The translations under genes and the position numbers were made by a program. From NCBI GenBank assembly GCA_006937955.1, contig SSNP01000010.1:3832763-3896762 (forward strand): a stretch of DNA of 64,000 bases, given 5' to 3'. Positions 35,088-48,600 of this stretch are shown piece after piece. Each line of letters begins with the position of its first letter. Within the stretch, counting starts at the first letter, position 1. The stretch is from Pachypanchax playfairii (lineage: Eukaryota; Chordata; Actinopteri; Cyprinodontiformes; Aplocheilidae). The notes beneath the pieces were generated by a model. The model was not told where the DNA came from, ran no database searches, and worked only from the letters and a program-made list of their open reading frames with translations.

Positions 35088-38047
35088 ATTGCAAAGTGTG
35101 ATTCTTTCAGCTCCTGTAAGTCACAAGAAAACAAATATGATGCATTGGTCACAAAATTCAGTGCACTCCTCATTCTCCTGTTCTGTTATTAAAAATCTTC
35201 AGTCAGAACCAGATGTATTGATTTAGTTGATTTTTCTTTGATTTAAAACAAATCAATATTACTTCTATAATTCCTTTAACTGGAAATGATCAAACCTGGG
35301 ACTTTAAAGTGTTGACCAGTTGTCCAGTGATCCAGACGAAATGTCCGACATAATGACGTTTTTAAATATTCCAGTCAGTAAATTCCTGGATAATCCAAAA
35401 CTTTATTCATCTTCATTCTTCCTTTCTGTTTGTTTCTTTGTCCAGATGCTGACTGTTCATCTGTTTGTCTCTCCCACCCACCTCTTTTCTTCCTCTGGTC
35501 ATATGGTCCACTGAGTGATCAGCGGTAAACAGGACTGTTGTCCTCTCTGCTCCAGATGTTAATGACCAAATGAAAGTCAGACTGTCACAGGCTTTGTTCC
35601 TGTTTTCCTGTCTCTTAGTGTGGATTAAGTCAGATAGAATAAAAGTTTAAACCAAAAAAAAAAATCCAAGTCTTGTAACAAATACTGTGCAAATATTATA
35701 ACAGGTGGTTCAAATGCAACAGTTTGATACTTCAAGTGACACACAAGATGATAGAAAAACTGTGTTTTCAGTGGAATAATGCAAAGCAGTAAGAGTAGAT
35801 CTGTTTGATTTCTCTATTTAAATCCAACAATAACAACAACAACAAAAAAAGCCCTGCCTCTCACCCAATGGCTGCTGGAGTTAGACACCAGCACCATGAT
35901 AGACACCGGTTTCCTGGTGGGTAAAGAATTGTGCTAACATGCATGTTAGGTTATGATCTAAAATGGCATTAAGTATGACTTTGTGCATGAAGGGTCCTGT
36001 GGTAAATCTGCAACTGTCCAGGTTTACCCTGGACCACTATAAGTACCAGCTCTTGAGACCCTGCGCAGGAACAAGCAGCTTTACAAAATAGGTGGGTAGA
36101 AATCTCTTTGCTGACGCTAATTTTGTTGTGCTGTCAAGCATCATGCTGTGTTGAGACATTTTCATTGGTAACAACCTTGTCTGTGCTTTTTAGTCTTTCC
36201 CAGAAAACTGTTGCCAAAGACTACTATAGTGTGCTTTCAGCCATCTTTGTCTTTGCCCACATGGCTGTGGGGGAAGTGGGAGAAGATACTGTGTTGGATC
36301 AAGTTTCCTCTGCCGCTATTCCCTCCAGACACAAGGGTGGCATTGTGAGGATCATGGTGTCCGCACAGTGACAGCAGGTGGTGGACACACAAACATGGTC
36401 CAATGTGGAAAAAGATGCTATAAAAGGATTCCTCTGTTTTTGCTTGTGTTGTGTCTCCATTGTGCTCGTCATCAATGGGACTCTTTCTGGTTTCCAATTA
36501 GTATTCGAACAAACACCTCTAGGTGACAAAGGACAACTGTCCCAGCAAAAGAAATCAAATGATGCAGCTCATGCCTTAACTTTTAAAGTCTTATTTTATT
36601 CGGCTTTCATTAGTTATTTCACGTGAATTGCATCTCAAAGTTTGCAGGTTCAGATGAGTCAGTTTCATTGGCTCTTGCTGCAACACTGTCAGGGTGACAT
36701 TAGTTGTTTTACCAGCAGCAAACCTGTTTTATAAATAAATATCTGTAATGTTTCCTTGCAGTCTTCATTGTTTCATGAACTTCTTGATTCTTACAGTTTG
36801 ATGCTTTTTTGGATTTTTCAAAAACATTTTTAGTGATTGAACATTTCTTCAGTATTTAAATTCGGATCTTAAACAAACTGTGATAACACACACTTACATG
36901 TTTATTCATGAACATAATTTATATTTAAATTGTATCATATTGTTTTTAAAAATGTTTGTCAATTGTCCTGTTTGTGCTTAAAGCTTTTTAATTTGTTTAA
37001 CAATGTTAAAAATATTTCAACATTAGAATTTTCTCTATTCAGGACATACTGTGGATAAGCAGCACCTACATTGCCCTCTGCTGTTCAACTTAACAGAAGG
37101 AAAAATTAGACGTGTTACTTCACACGTGGTAGTTTTGAGCTATCTGAAGTTCTTCCAAGTTTAAATAATGATGATTTCTGAGCTTCTTCTCATTGTTAAG
37201 GGCTTTTGTGGAACTGGTTTTTTGTTAGCAGCTGTTCAAAGTTCACAGTAACATATTTCAGCCCCAAGGTAAACGTTCCCTCTGACTGCATAACATTTCT
37301 GTTTGATTGATGAAAACGTGGTTGTACTAAAGTTTTAGGTGCTTTTTCTTGCAGATCTGGACCTCTCGTTCTTGTTAGAGTTTCCATTTCTTTTAAATAC
37401 TGTTTCATAAAAAAAAAAAAACGTTTTTAAAAAGCAAATTTTTGTGCTGCAACCACACATTTTCACAATCTTTGCGTGCTGAATGAAAGAGTGTCCCTCC
37501 CATCCATCTACACTAGATGAATAGGGCAGATATAGGAGCAGGTTGGCCTGCCTGCAGCCCTGATGAAGTATTGGTGTGTATGATGGTGTTGCATCTGTGC
37601 GTGACAATGTTGACAAAAGTCTCTGACAAGAGGCAAGGTCATGAAGGCGCCATGTGAGTAAAAGAGAAACACATTTCCACTCTGAATGCTCCTTTTTTCT
37701 TCTGTAAAGACGAAACCCTTGAAACATTTTGAACATGCCTATAGATGCTGCTGAACCCCATCCTGAGAGCGACAGGTTATAAATACAGTTTCAGAGTTTT
37801 CCTTCATGCAGATCATTTCTGAAAGCTTAGAGAGACGGTCTGAACATGGGATACATGTCTCTTCTTGCTTTCTATGTAAACAAACATGAGTTACTTTATG
37901 AAAGATGATAAAATATTTTAAAGAAATAAATGGAACGTTCTTTTGATGTATTACATTTAGATTTCTGCTTGGTTAAATGACCCCAAATTCAAACTGAACT
38001 GTGCTGATATAGATTAAGGCCTATTGATTTATTCTTATTGTGATACT
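35088..38047. other. Upstream flank of hapln2, no gene recognised
   Basis: Should hold the hapln2 promoter next to 35087. The rest is AT-rich with scattered GC-richer patches (about 36200-36560 and 37480-37700) but no frame with splice signals or a recognised domain. Confidence 0.5.
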
Positions 38048-38051
38048 TTAA

Positions 38052-38911
38052 AGGTGGGATATGAAATATTTTAATAAAAATCAACATTTATAACAAAATA
38101 ATGCCTCCACGAGGTGTTTAGAGGGTTATAGAATGAAAAGAAACTATTTCCTTTAAAAGTTATATTCGAAGTAAAATATTATAAAATATTAATTTTGACG
38201 GGCAACGGTGTTGACATTTTGTTTACATCTACCAGCCAATAGCTGGCAGAGCAGCGGGCACCATATTGGGTTGCCTTATACTGTAAATAATCCGGCACAG
38301 TGAGGCTGGTGCTGTGGAGTCTGCAGGTCAAGCAGCTGGAAGCACCGGGGATATGTGGTGATTATATACCTTATTTGCTTGCCATAGCTGATTTCTAAAC
38401 ATGTGACGAGCAAGTTCTGTGTGGAAGCGTTTTTTTATTAGCAGCTAGCTAATATGTAGCTACATGTCGCTGAAGTGGAGGAGCTTTGACTGGAAAACAC
38501 AACACGGAGGATTTTATTGCTTTTTTGATTTTATTGGACAAGTGGGGCATGCAGGATGGTGTGTGGGGAGGACAGAGGATCTTAGGAAGCAGAAAGTTCT
38601 GGTTTGCTCGAGAAGAGCCGCGGGACAGCTATGAGCTCTTTGCCACGGACTGAATCGATGATTGAGCTATAAACAGGTAGGAGCTGCTTTTATCAGAGTC
38701 AGTGTGTGATCAGCGGTGCTGGAGAGCATGATTAGTGAGCTGAACTTATGATATTTTATTTTCCTGCTCGGATCGGGGATCAGAGTGGGTTTGGTGAGGA
38801 ATATTGGTCAACCTCAGCATCGGCGTGCACGCGGGGGGGTTAACGAGCCTGGCACCCAGATGGCTGAAGGCTTTGTGCCGTGTTACGCTGTTCATATTCC
38901 ATACCCCACCT
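38052..38911. mobile_element. TTAA-flanked inverted-repeat element, 860 bp
   Basis: Left end AGGTGGGATATGAAATAT and the reverse complement of the right end AGGTGGGGTATGGAATAT differ at two of 18 positions. TTAA lies outside both ends (38048-38051, 38912-38915). The interior is non-coding and GC-richer than its flanks. Structure is that of a non-autonomous DNA transposon using TTAA targets. Confidence 0.8.
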
Positions 38912-38915
38912 TTAA

Positions 38916-39735
38916 GCTCCACACATGATTGTTCTTATATTTTTTACAGTAAATTGATAACTGAAAAACTTGTAATGCTTGAGTCTTTCCAAAGACTTCT
39001 TTCTTGCTTGCTAAATGTTTCGAAACACTTATTTCAAGCACAATTCTAAGAAATGTTCTCAGTTATTGTGGTAACACACCAAAGATGTTTTTTTAATGTA
39101 AAGGAGTTGTTCAGAAATATGGACAACTATTTTGTATGAAAGATAAGAGGACATATTTGACCTTTTGTCCTCAACATGGAGTGATTTATTGAGATTTTGC
39201 TTGAGGCTTCTTATCCAATCACAGTCTGAGTTGTTTGTGTAACACGTAGTTGAGAGTCACATGGGTAGATACTGATCTGAGAGCAGATATGGGAGAAAGA
39301 TAACTTAGTGTTCCCATATCTGTTTTAATCAGACACACCTCTGCTGTTCCTTCTACTGACTGCTTCAGAACACTATTAACAGAGTGTTTATGCAGCTACT
39401 TTTACATAACAACCTTCCAGAAAAGTACTGCCATTTATAAAAGTAAATAAATAAATAAGTCAAAGAAGCTCCAAGATTTTACTGTAAAAACCAATTGATC
39501 TTTTATTGAAAAACAAACAAACAAAAAAACTGATTCTGCACTATATTGCCAAATTTATTTGCCTTTACACACGCATGATCTTGAATGTTGTCCCATTTTA
39601 AACTTATGATAGACAAGAAGGACTCGCTCACCGTTCCTATTCTTGTTCTGCTTTCTTATTGTTCTCTTATTTATTCTTAAGACGTTCCACTGGGTTGGTA
39701 GTCAACATCCTCATTTCTGACTAATCTAATCTGTA
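38916..39735. other. Intergenic DNA, no gene recognised
   Basis: AT-rich; nothing recognisable beyond short runs of AAT and AAAC words. Confidence 0.5.
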
Positions 39736-39739
39736 ACTT

Positions 39740-40270
39740 AGACTCCATCCATCTATCTTCTTATGCTTATCCATAGTTGGGGCACATGGCAACAGGTTCA
39801 GGAAGGAAATCCAGACTTCCCTCATCCCAACGATACTCTCCAGCTCTTCCTGGGGGATCCCAAGGTGTTCCAGAGAGGCTATATAATCTCTACAGCAAAT
39901 TCTGGGTCTGCCTGGGGGTCTCCTCCAAGGTGGACATGCCTGGAAAACCTCCATGGGGAGGCAACCAGGAGGCATCTTGATCAGATGCTCGAACCTGCTC
40001 AGGTGATTCCTTTCAACGTGGAGGAACAGCGGCTCTACTTCAAGCTCCTCCCAGATGATTTCAGCTGATTAAATCTGGGATTTTGCTCTCTCAGTCAGAA
40101 TCCAGATCTCATGACCAGGTGAGGGTCTGAACATAGACAGACTATAATCTTTGCCTTTCTGCTCAGCTTCTTCACTACAACCAACCAAAGCAGCGCCCTC
40201 ATAACTGTAGACGAAGCTCCAATCTGACAGTCTATCCTGTGATCACTTGTGAACAATAAGCCTAGATACT
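39740..40270 (-). mobile_element. Decayed non-LTR retrotransposon (reverse transcriptase C-terminal end)
   Basis: The minus strand at 39975-39770 reads RRPPGRPRICCRDYIA, then LGIPQEELESIVGMREVW, which is the C-terminal tail typical of fish LINE polyproteins (usual form GRPRTRWRDYV, then ERLGIPPEELEEVAGEREVW). Upstream in LINE orientation (to about 40270) the nucleotide sequence still resembles the same repeat but is broken by stops. It is a 5'-truncated dead copy. The clade (CR1/Rex1-like or other) is not decided. Confidence 0.75.
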
Positions 40271-40652
40271 TAACTTAGACTAATATTTATAAGTAGTGAA
40301 ATGATGCAGATGCTTTATATTGCAACATGTTTGTAATCAGTGCAGTACATGGTGGCCTATGGTAGCACTTAATGTGCATTAGCATGTTCGGAAGTGCCAG
40401 TATGTTATTTCACTTTTTCAGAGCAAGTTCAGTCTTGCATTTATCTCTTTTCATCTGGTGCCAGGCTTCTCGTGGCTTTTGTTTGATGTTGCTTCTGATT
40501 GGGAGATCTGTTATCATAGAGGCCCTGGAGCCAGACAGCTGCACTGATAGAGTGACATGAATGCACTTACTCTTTAAAAAATTTGTGGAATCCACCTGTG
40601 AACCTTGTTTTTTCTTGAATCTGAGTGAGGTTACATGGCCTCCAAGTCTTAA

Positions 40653-41859
40653 AGAGGCCATTTCATACACATTTCAGGACTTTGTGGTTATTTCTTAAGT
40701 ATTAGCTACTATTAAGAAACATTTTATGTCTAAAAAACGTTAGGAAACACTTATTAACAGACCTTTCAATCTGTCTGCATTAAAATTCGGCTGATTCCGG
40801 CTCCTTCCGTCAGGCTTCATCAGCAGCTCGTTCATATTCATTAGTCAAATTTGCTGGACTCTGATTGGCTAACAAACTAGCCTATGAGAGCAAGGCTTCC
40901 TGTTTCCTGCCCCGCTGCGCATGGCAACGTCATACGTTCTCTCTTCCTGTTTGCTACGTCTTATGCTACAGCTTTTAGCCAGCAGCATGCTAGGTGTGGT
41001 TTCAACTGAGGGAGCTGCCGAATACTAACGAACAAAGGAGTTGTGACAAAACAGATACAGGCCGTTTGGACTCAGGTTTTATCGCCACCTGCGTAGTTTG
41101 AGAGATTAAAGAGAAGAGAGGTTGTTGACCTGTTTTCACACTCACTATGAAGGTAAGAATACCTGTGGAGCTAAAATATTCAACAGAAACTTCAGAAAAA
41201 ACATTTTTAGACACGTTACTTTGTCATTTATAATATCATTCAAATATAGTCACCTAATTTACATGTTTAAAGTGTACTAGGACAAAATATGTTTCCAGAA
41301 AAAAATAAAAGTAAATAAAAGAAGTAAATAAAAATTATTAAGTTTGTTTGTGGAAATTGTCTTTTTTAACTCTATAGATGCTGAAGATTTAAAACATAGA
41401 AGCATGCTTAAGAGAAAGTAACAATCTCATTGGTTATATAATAGACACCTTAATGTTAATAAGAATTGAGAGGCTCCATGAGATGATGCAGGCAGATTAA
41501 ATGTGACAATCACGTGGGAACCTGAATTGTAAAGCAATGATAAACACAAGTTTCTGCATTCAAATTGTTGTGAATAAGCAGCAGACACAAAAATACAGTT
41601 TTCATCAAAAATACAGCCTATACTCTTTTAGCTTACAGCTAGCAGTAGCGCTAGCATAAACAGAGATCTCTCAGTAACGGCGGGGAAGGGGGCAGGGAAT
41701 CAATTCTGCCCACAGCACAGAGGCTAATTGCTAATGAGCTCCTCCCACTTAGAAACTACTTCCTAGAAAATGGCACAGGTAAAAACACCACAATCATAAT
41801 TTAAATTAAGACTACTGAGAACATTTTAAAATAGCTCAAAAGATGATCAGAGTGGGTCT
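40653..41859. mobile_element. Possible third TTAA-flanked element, 1.2 kb
   Basis: TTAA at 40649-40652 is followed by AGAGGCC; the right end GGGTCT is followed by TTAA at 41860-41863. The inverted-repeat match at the ends is weak (AGA at the tip, then partial). Interior blocks such as TCATATTCATTAGTCAAATT and ATTGCTAATGAGCTCCTCCC look like fish interspersed repeats. Could be two nested elements or chance. Confidence 0.4.
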
Positions 41860-41863
41860 TTAA

Positions 41864-44099
41864 ACTAGAACTAAATATCAGTTCTTATTTGAATAGTAGG
41901 TCACACATGGATGCCCATGGTGTGGAAAAGTTGTGAAGATAATATAGTTCCTCCTCCTGCATGTCATGTACTATCCACCTGCAGGTGTGAGAATGTTAGG
42001 TCATACAGACAGGCACGTTTTAAACAGCAAGAACATCAATAAGTGCAAAATATGTTCAGCACATAAAAAAAAAAAGTCAGTTATCATTTTTTTGAATGAT
42101 AAACATTAATTGAGGTCAAATTGGCCCGAAGGATAATAGAAGAGTTAAGACATGACAACTTATTTCAACTGTGATATTCCAGATTTGAAAATCTGAACAA
42201 AATTTAAATTGAGCAATTAGAAAGTTTCAAAAAATTAATACAATCATGATTTATAGGAAAGTTTTCATTGGTGAGGGAGTTTTTAACCTGCAACTTGACA
42301 ATGACTTTAGTACTATACAAGAATAACGTGTCAATAATTTTAATCTGCAAATCATAAGGAGAAGAGAACGCTGAAATATTGTTCGAAGAGTAAACGTTTT
42401 GTAACAAAGTACTGGAATGTTTGAACGGAATTTGAAGCACTTCAGGAATTAATAACGATCATCTCACTCAGATGTCATGATGGGGTCATTTTGTATTTCT
42501 ACAGACACAAGATACACACTGAAGACGTCAGGTGTCTGTCACGGGTTCTTGTTACATGTGACAACGCTCTGGAATGAGTGAAACTCATGACATCTGTCCA
42601 CTGATCCACTGTTTAAGTCCAAACAGAATTATAAATGTTTATTACTGTGACATGTAAAACACTCTTGTAAAACCTGACAAAGACATTAATCATAAATGTA
42701 ATCTAAAATTGCTGTCAGTAGAATATTGGAATATAGTCTGGAATATAACTATACAATGGACGCCATATAGGTGAATCCAAGAATCTGGAACAAAGGTAAC
42801 CAGACTAGATGTAACCACTGGTTTGATCACATGTAGAACAGACACATTTTAGAATATTAGAAGCCAGATTATGTTTTTATCATTTCAGTCACCTGCATTT
42901 TTCATCCGTTTTTATCGTCAGGCGTCATTTTCCCCTCAGATTTCTAAGATTGCAAAGTTTTCCTGCAAGTTCTTTTTAAGATTGATATCATTCCATTGAA
43001 TTTTGGGATCAGTCTCTGTGACAATCAAGTGTAAAGTTTTTTTAATCTTGTTGTTCAACATCCTTTTCAGCAGCAATTGTGCAGTGTGTACGTACGTGGC
43101 TGTTAAATGTTAAATTTGTTGACTTCAAAGTGTTTAGCCTGTCAGTCAGAGTCTTGACACCTTGTTTGTAGTTCTAAATGTAGATAGAGGATGATAAAAC
43201 ACAAGATCAGTTCGGGAGAAGTTGTGTTGAGACATGTTCAAGGTTTCCAATTTCATCACATAAAAAACCTAAAATTATACCTGCATTATCTCTGTCAATC
43301 ATAATCATTGTTTTCTTGCAATATTTAGATTAAGGCTTTTGGAAAAAGAAGAAAATCCCACAAAAAGAAAGAAGTGTATGTAAAAAAGATAATGTTTATA
43401 TGTGCATATATACTCAAAATACTATCTAATTAAAAAAATAAAAGTTTTCAGTTTATTAAAATGTCTGTCACAAAACTTAATGGAGCAAAATGCTCCGTCT
43501 TAGTACATCATTTTTCTTTAAAACCTGCAGCTTTAAGTGGTGATAGTTTGAAATCCTTAAAACCAAAACATTTAGCTCCATTGTGTTTCAAAAGAAAAGA
43601 CAGCTACAGGTGTGAGTGACACCTTTTATAAATCTTTACAACAGGAGGAAGAGGAGGAGACAGATTAAAAAGTCCAGAGTCTTTAACATTCATCACTGAG
43701 CTGTTAGCCCTCGGTGTGTGTGCTGATCAAAGTGTCCACCCACATCCTTGTTTAATGTGACCGGTGCAGTAAATGGTCTGTCATGGTGTCAATCTGTCAC
43801 TACCAGTATGTGGGCTGCTATGTTAAAAGAACAACTTTAGTTCCTTAGAGAAATAATGATGTAAAAATGGTCAAACATAAACACGTCAACTCAAAGTTAC
43901 AGAAATTCTCTCAGTCTGAAGGTAAAGTACACGACACTCAGCCTTTGATCCACATGCTGCAGCTTTACATGGAGCTGGATGTGTCACCGTGTAAGCTGAA
44001 AAAACACTGTTGACAGTAAAGGGATATTTTAAATTCTGCTTTATGCAATAAGATTTGTCTAACCATTACTTAGTTTTTCCTGCCATAAAATAACACCAA
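41864..44099. other. Intergenic DNA, no gene recognised
   Basis: AT-rich sequence with no supported exon, RNA gene or complete transposon. Confidence 0.5.
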
Positions 44100-44570
44100 G
44101 CGGTTGTAGCCTAATGGGGAAGGGGGTCGTCCTCTGATCGGGAGGTGAGTGGTTCAATCCCTGGCTGCCAGTGATTGAAATAACGCTGTTTAAAGTAACG
44201 ACGTTATGCAAGGTGTTTGGATTTTCAATAACGGAATAATCGAATTAGTTACAACGCTGTGAACGTAAAATGCAGTGTGTTACTATAAATCAATAAAACA
44301 AGCTGCGTAATGTGACCAGACATGCACAAACACATGGTTATATTGAGGCTGGGGGCACAGTTGATAAGCTGGTCACTGTAATCTAGTGGGAGTATACTCA
44401 CCTTGTAAGTGGAGGACCCTAGATCGATCCCTGGTGCTGATAGAGCACGTGTTGGAGAAAAAGCTGTTTTGTTTGCATAATACAAGGATTTTTTTTTAGT
44501 AACACAGTCAGTTACTTTCTCAAGTAACTAGTTACTTTTTTGTAGAGTAATTCTGTTACTAACTCAATTA
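44100..44570. repeat. Old repeat with tRNA-like box A/box B pairs
   Basis: Two modules resemble pol III promoters: TAGCCTAATGGG then GGTTCAATCC (about 44107-44160), and TAATCTAGTGGG then GATCGATCC (about 44380-44440). Neither folds into a full tRNA. The right part (44500-44570) repeats AGTTACTT/AAGTAACT words as seen in some fish hAT-like elements. Taken together this is a decayed composite repeat, not a tRNA gene. Confidence 0.45.
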
Positions 44571-44723
44571 TATATTATATATATTTAATCCCATTTTTTC
44601 TCTATTCTTTCCCCTTTCTCTCTTTTTTTTCTCTGTTCTTGTCTCCTCTGTCTCCTGTTGAAAGATATGTTCTTTCTTTCAACATGGCAGTGGGTTTTCT
44701 ATCTCTTTGGTATTTACATACCT

Positions 44724-44725
44724 AA

Positions 44726-44792
<67 letters not shown>

Positions 44793-44833
44793 ACAAACAA
44801 ACAAACAAACAAACAAACAAACAAACAAACAAA

Positions 44834-44872
<39 letters not shown>
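44724..44872. repeat. Three-block microsatellite (AAAT)n-(AAAC)n-(AAAT)n
   Basis: About 67 bases of AAAT repeats, then about 41 bases of AAAC repeats (44791-44831), then about 41 bases of AAAT repeats. Minus-strand LFIY/LFVC frames here are artefacts. Confidence 0.97.
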
Positions 44873-45660
44873 GGCTGCAGCCATGATGCAAGTTTTAATG
44901 CAAGAGTACAATGAGAATCCAAAGGAATATCAGATACAGCATGATATATCAACAGGCTTCTCTTCTGGTTCTCTTTAGTTGAGCTGTAGCACAAAAAAAA
45001 AAAAAAAAGATGTTCCCTGAAACCCAAAACAGGATCAAGTCATTTTGAGACTGAAATCATGGATATATTAATTGAAATGAAGAAAAGTGTAAATAAATTA
45101 CCGAAGCTAGTTTTGGTTTGTTTAGTTTAATAACAGGAAACAACATTTTCTTTGTGACAAATGAATCAGTAAAACACTGACGATCGGTTCAACAGGACCG
45201 TGAGACAGATTCTGGTTTTAGTCTTCTGCACCACATACGTACATAAACTAACATTTCCTGTTCATCAGCTGCAAAGTCAGACATTAGTAATGTTTCTGAT
45301 TTTTAAAAAATGATCAAAAATGACTATATTAATACTTTTCATTGACATAAACAGGAGTGGAAGCTTTTCAGTAAGTTGGAGGGGGTGGGACTAATTTAGA
45401 ATCGTCCTTTTTGAGCTCAGTAGGTGTGACTCAGTTGAACAAAAACACACATGTAAAGCTTTTGTGTCTGTCTGTTTGCGTCTTCCTCCACTCTCTCTCT
45501 CACACACAGACATTCAATCACTACAGCCTCTGGTCTCTGCATTGAGGACACCCCAGTGTCTCTGTGAGAGGGACAGTGTTGGTCCAACTTTTTGTCCTGG
45601 ATCTTTCAACAAGAACAAACTTTTCTCAGTATCTGCTTCTCACTTGGCCAGAGCGACAAC

Positions 45661-48600
45661 ATGACAGATGTAAATACCAACATGAGGCTGAAGCTGCCAG
45701 TAACCTGCTTCATCCTGGAGATCATCCTCATCATCCTCTTTGGCGTGCTGGTGGAATACGATGAAGACACAGATGCAAAGAAGTTTAATGATATAAACAG
45801 CTCACATCACAAACCAGACTATGCGAATGACTTCTACTACCGCTATCCAAGTAAGTGTCCATTATCAGACTCACTGGGACAAATACAGAAACATACATGT
45901 CCTTAAGTTTAAGTCAAAAAGTCAATTTTTTGTGTGAATTTAACATAAAATTAAAGTATTTTAATTAATGAGTAAAGAAAAACTTGATATTACAACCATT
46001 TAGCAGACAAAATACTGACTAAATTGAATTAAATCCAAAATTATTGCTTTTAAACATTAAATGTTTAAATGCTGATTTTACTTGCACTGAAATCTTTTTT
46101 TCTCTTTCATTCATCCTGCAACAAACATGCACGTAAACATTGTTTTTAAGCAATCTGTGCAGATAAAAACATTTGCTTAGTTGCACTCCAGCAGCCATCA
46201 ACCTTCTAATTGGAGCTCCCCTGTTATTTATGTGGGAAATTCTTCATGGTGGGATCTTCCAGTTCACTGATGTCCTATAGAATCAGATACATTGTTTTCA
46301 TCACCAGCTTCCTGAAACATGGGAAATGACTGTGTGGATTAGATAAATACAATTATGCTTCTTAACACATTCAAAATATTTTATTTTACATGTCACAAGA
46401 AATAAAAAGGTATTAAGTCAAAGAACAAGTCAGAAAAGAAACGTTTCATTTGTTGTTTCAGCATTTTTTAATAGTTTTAGCACTTCAGCCTTGTTATAAA
46501 TAATGACGTCACTTGTGCATTTTGAAAATTCTGCATTTTATAATCTCATTTTATCTGCAGCTGTTGCAGAAACAATCTTTAAAAATCATTGAGTCACTCG
46601 TGACCATGAAGCTCCACCTTAAAAAAAACTGTGTTGACAGATTGTTGATGGATAAAACCAAACAAGTCTGTTACTGTCAGTAATTTATCTGGAGGTATCT
46701 CTTCCTGGTGTGTTAGCTGTGCTGCAGTGGAACAGAGAATGGGGGAAATTTAAGTAACTGAAAATCTATTTCTTCCACGACGAAGGATAAATCTTCTTTC
46801 TGCAGCGGATTCTGTATCTACAAGTGAATTTCTAAGACTGAACACATTTATTTTAAATTATGCCAAAATATGATGTTTTCCTGAACCTAATCAAGTATTT
46901 TTTCACCTCCTAAACATAATGAACACAATAGTCCTCAACCCTAAACAAGTGGTCGTGATGCCTTAAGGCCTGAAGGTTTTGTAGTAAATGAATGAAAGTA
47001 AGAAGTTGTTTTTGGATTTTAATAATAAACTTGTGTTGAAACGTACAAATATAAACAGAAAAAGAACATTTTCTGTGTAAAAACCAGCCATTTGATGGTT
47101 CCTTCAAGGAAAGTTTGATCTCCATCATTTCTAACTGCAGGATATGAGAGTTTCATTTAACTCAACATCATTTTAACACCTTTAAACCCTTTTTGTTAAT
47201 TCCAGTTCAATCAGATTTAATGATTAAATTTGACTCGCCAGTGAAAATAAGTAAAAGATTTAAACAAAAAACAAACAGTATTCAACAAACAGTGACTGTG
47301 AATTGAGAATTTGAAACAAATATATAAAACAATTTTTTTTAAATTCCCAAACTAGACTTGAAACCAAAAAAATGACCAAAACCAACCGTCTATCTGATTG
47401 GTTTCTTCACAAAATAATCTGTTCTGTTTCATAGATATTTTCATCTATTCATGACATCTTGTGATAAAGTTTGTGTTGTAAAACATGATCCTGCTGCCAA
47501 TTTCCTTCATAATCAGCAGAACAGATTTGGTTAAAATGTTAATAAATGTTTTCACCTCCAAAGCTGTAAGGTTTAAAACAAAGTCATACATTTTAAATAT
47601 AAGATATTTACATGTAACAATGAAACATGGCTGCTGTAGAAAAAGGAACAAATGCTGTTTACACCCCAAACCGAAAATTTGACTACATCAATATCTCAGC
47701 AAACACTCAGTGCTAAGGTTCAGTTTTAGCCGTACGTGTGATTGCAAACTACAAGTGTTGCCTAATTTTGTCTCACTGCTCAGCTTCATTGAACTTGCAC
47801 GATTTGGTCCGACCCAACTCACAAAACAAGTTTTTTTGATGCTTCAGTTACCTTTCACTCAATTTTTCTTGCAACCAACTTACAGAGGATGGTTTTAAGA
47901 CTAACTGAATGACAAATGGTTCAGTGCATTTCTCTAAACTGCTTAAAATAAGGGCAAAGAGTAAAAGTCCATGGCATTTCATAGTCTCATATGATGTTTA
48001 ATCTGACACCGTTACTGTCACGGGAGCCGAAACTGAAGTTCACCTTCATGTCTCAGGGATCTGTATACACAACCTACATCCTGTATCCTTATTGCATGCT
48101 TGGGAAAAAACTGTACAGTAAATAAAGACAGGTCCAGACTCTTTCTCCTCTGCCATGTTGCTTGTCTGTCTACAGTATGATTGATGAGTTCTTGTAAAAC
48201 CAGCAGGTGAGGCCTCTCTCTTGTGCAACAGTGATGAAAGTCACTTTCTGGGGGGTCACAGGTTGGAACCAGAAAGGCACTTCTTTTCTTTTTTAGCAAA
48301 GATTACATTTAGGGATTTTTGACTTTCAGTGGTTCAGTCATACAAAAGCATTTTTTGGAATTTTTTATTGTCTCATGGTGGTTTAAGTCTTCTTCATTCC
48401 AACAAATGGAAAAAACATGAAAAATGGTCAAATATAAAGCAGAAAATATTATTGCAGCTTTAGAATAAATCTGATAAAAGCTTGAAGTGTAATTTTACCC
48501 TGCAGAGCTTGTTCTCAGTCTTGTAGGAAAGTGTCCGCCCGGACCGCTGGGAACCGCATGTAACTAGGACAAAATACCAACAGGGAAGCTGGCAAGGCCC

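Noticed and set aside
44100..44170. tRNA gene
   Set aside because: Box-like words are present but there is no acceptor stem or cloverleaf.
44679..45027. Frames rich in Leu-Phe-Ile-Tyr
   Set aside because: They are translations of the AAAT/AAAC microsatellite.
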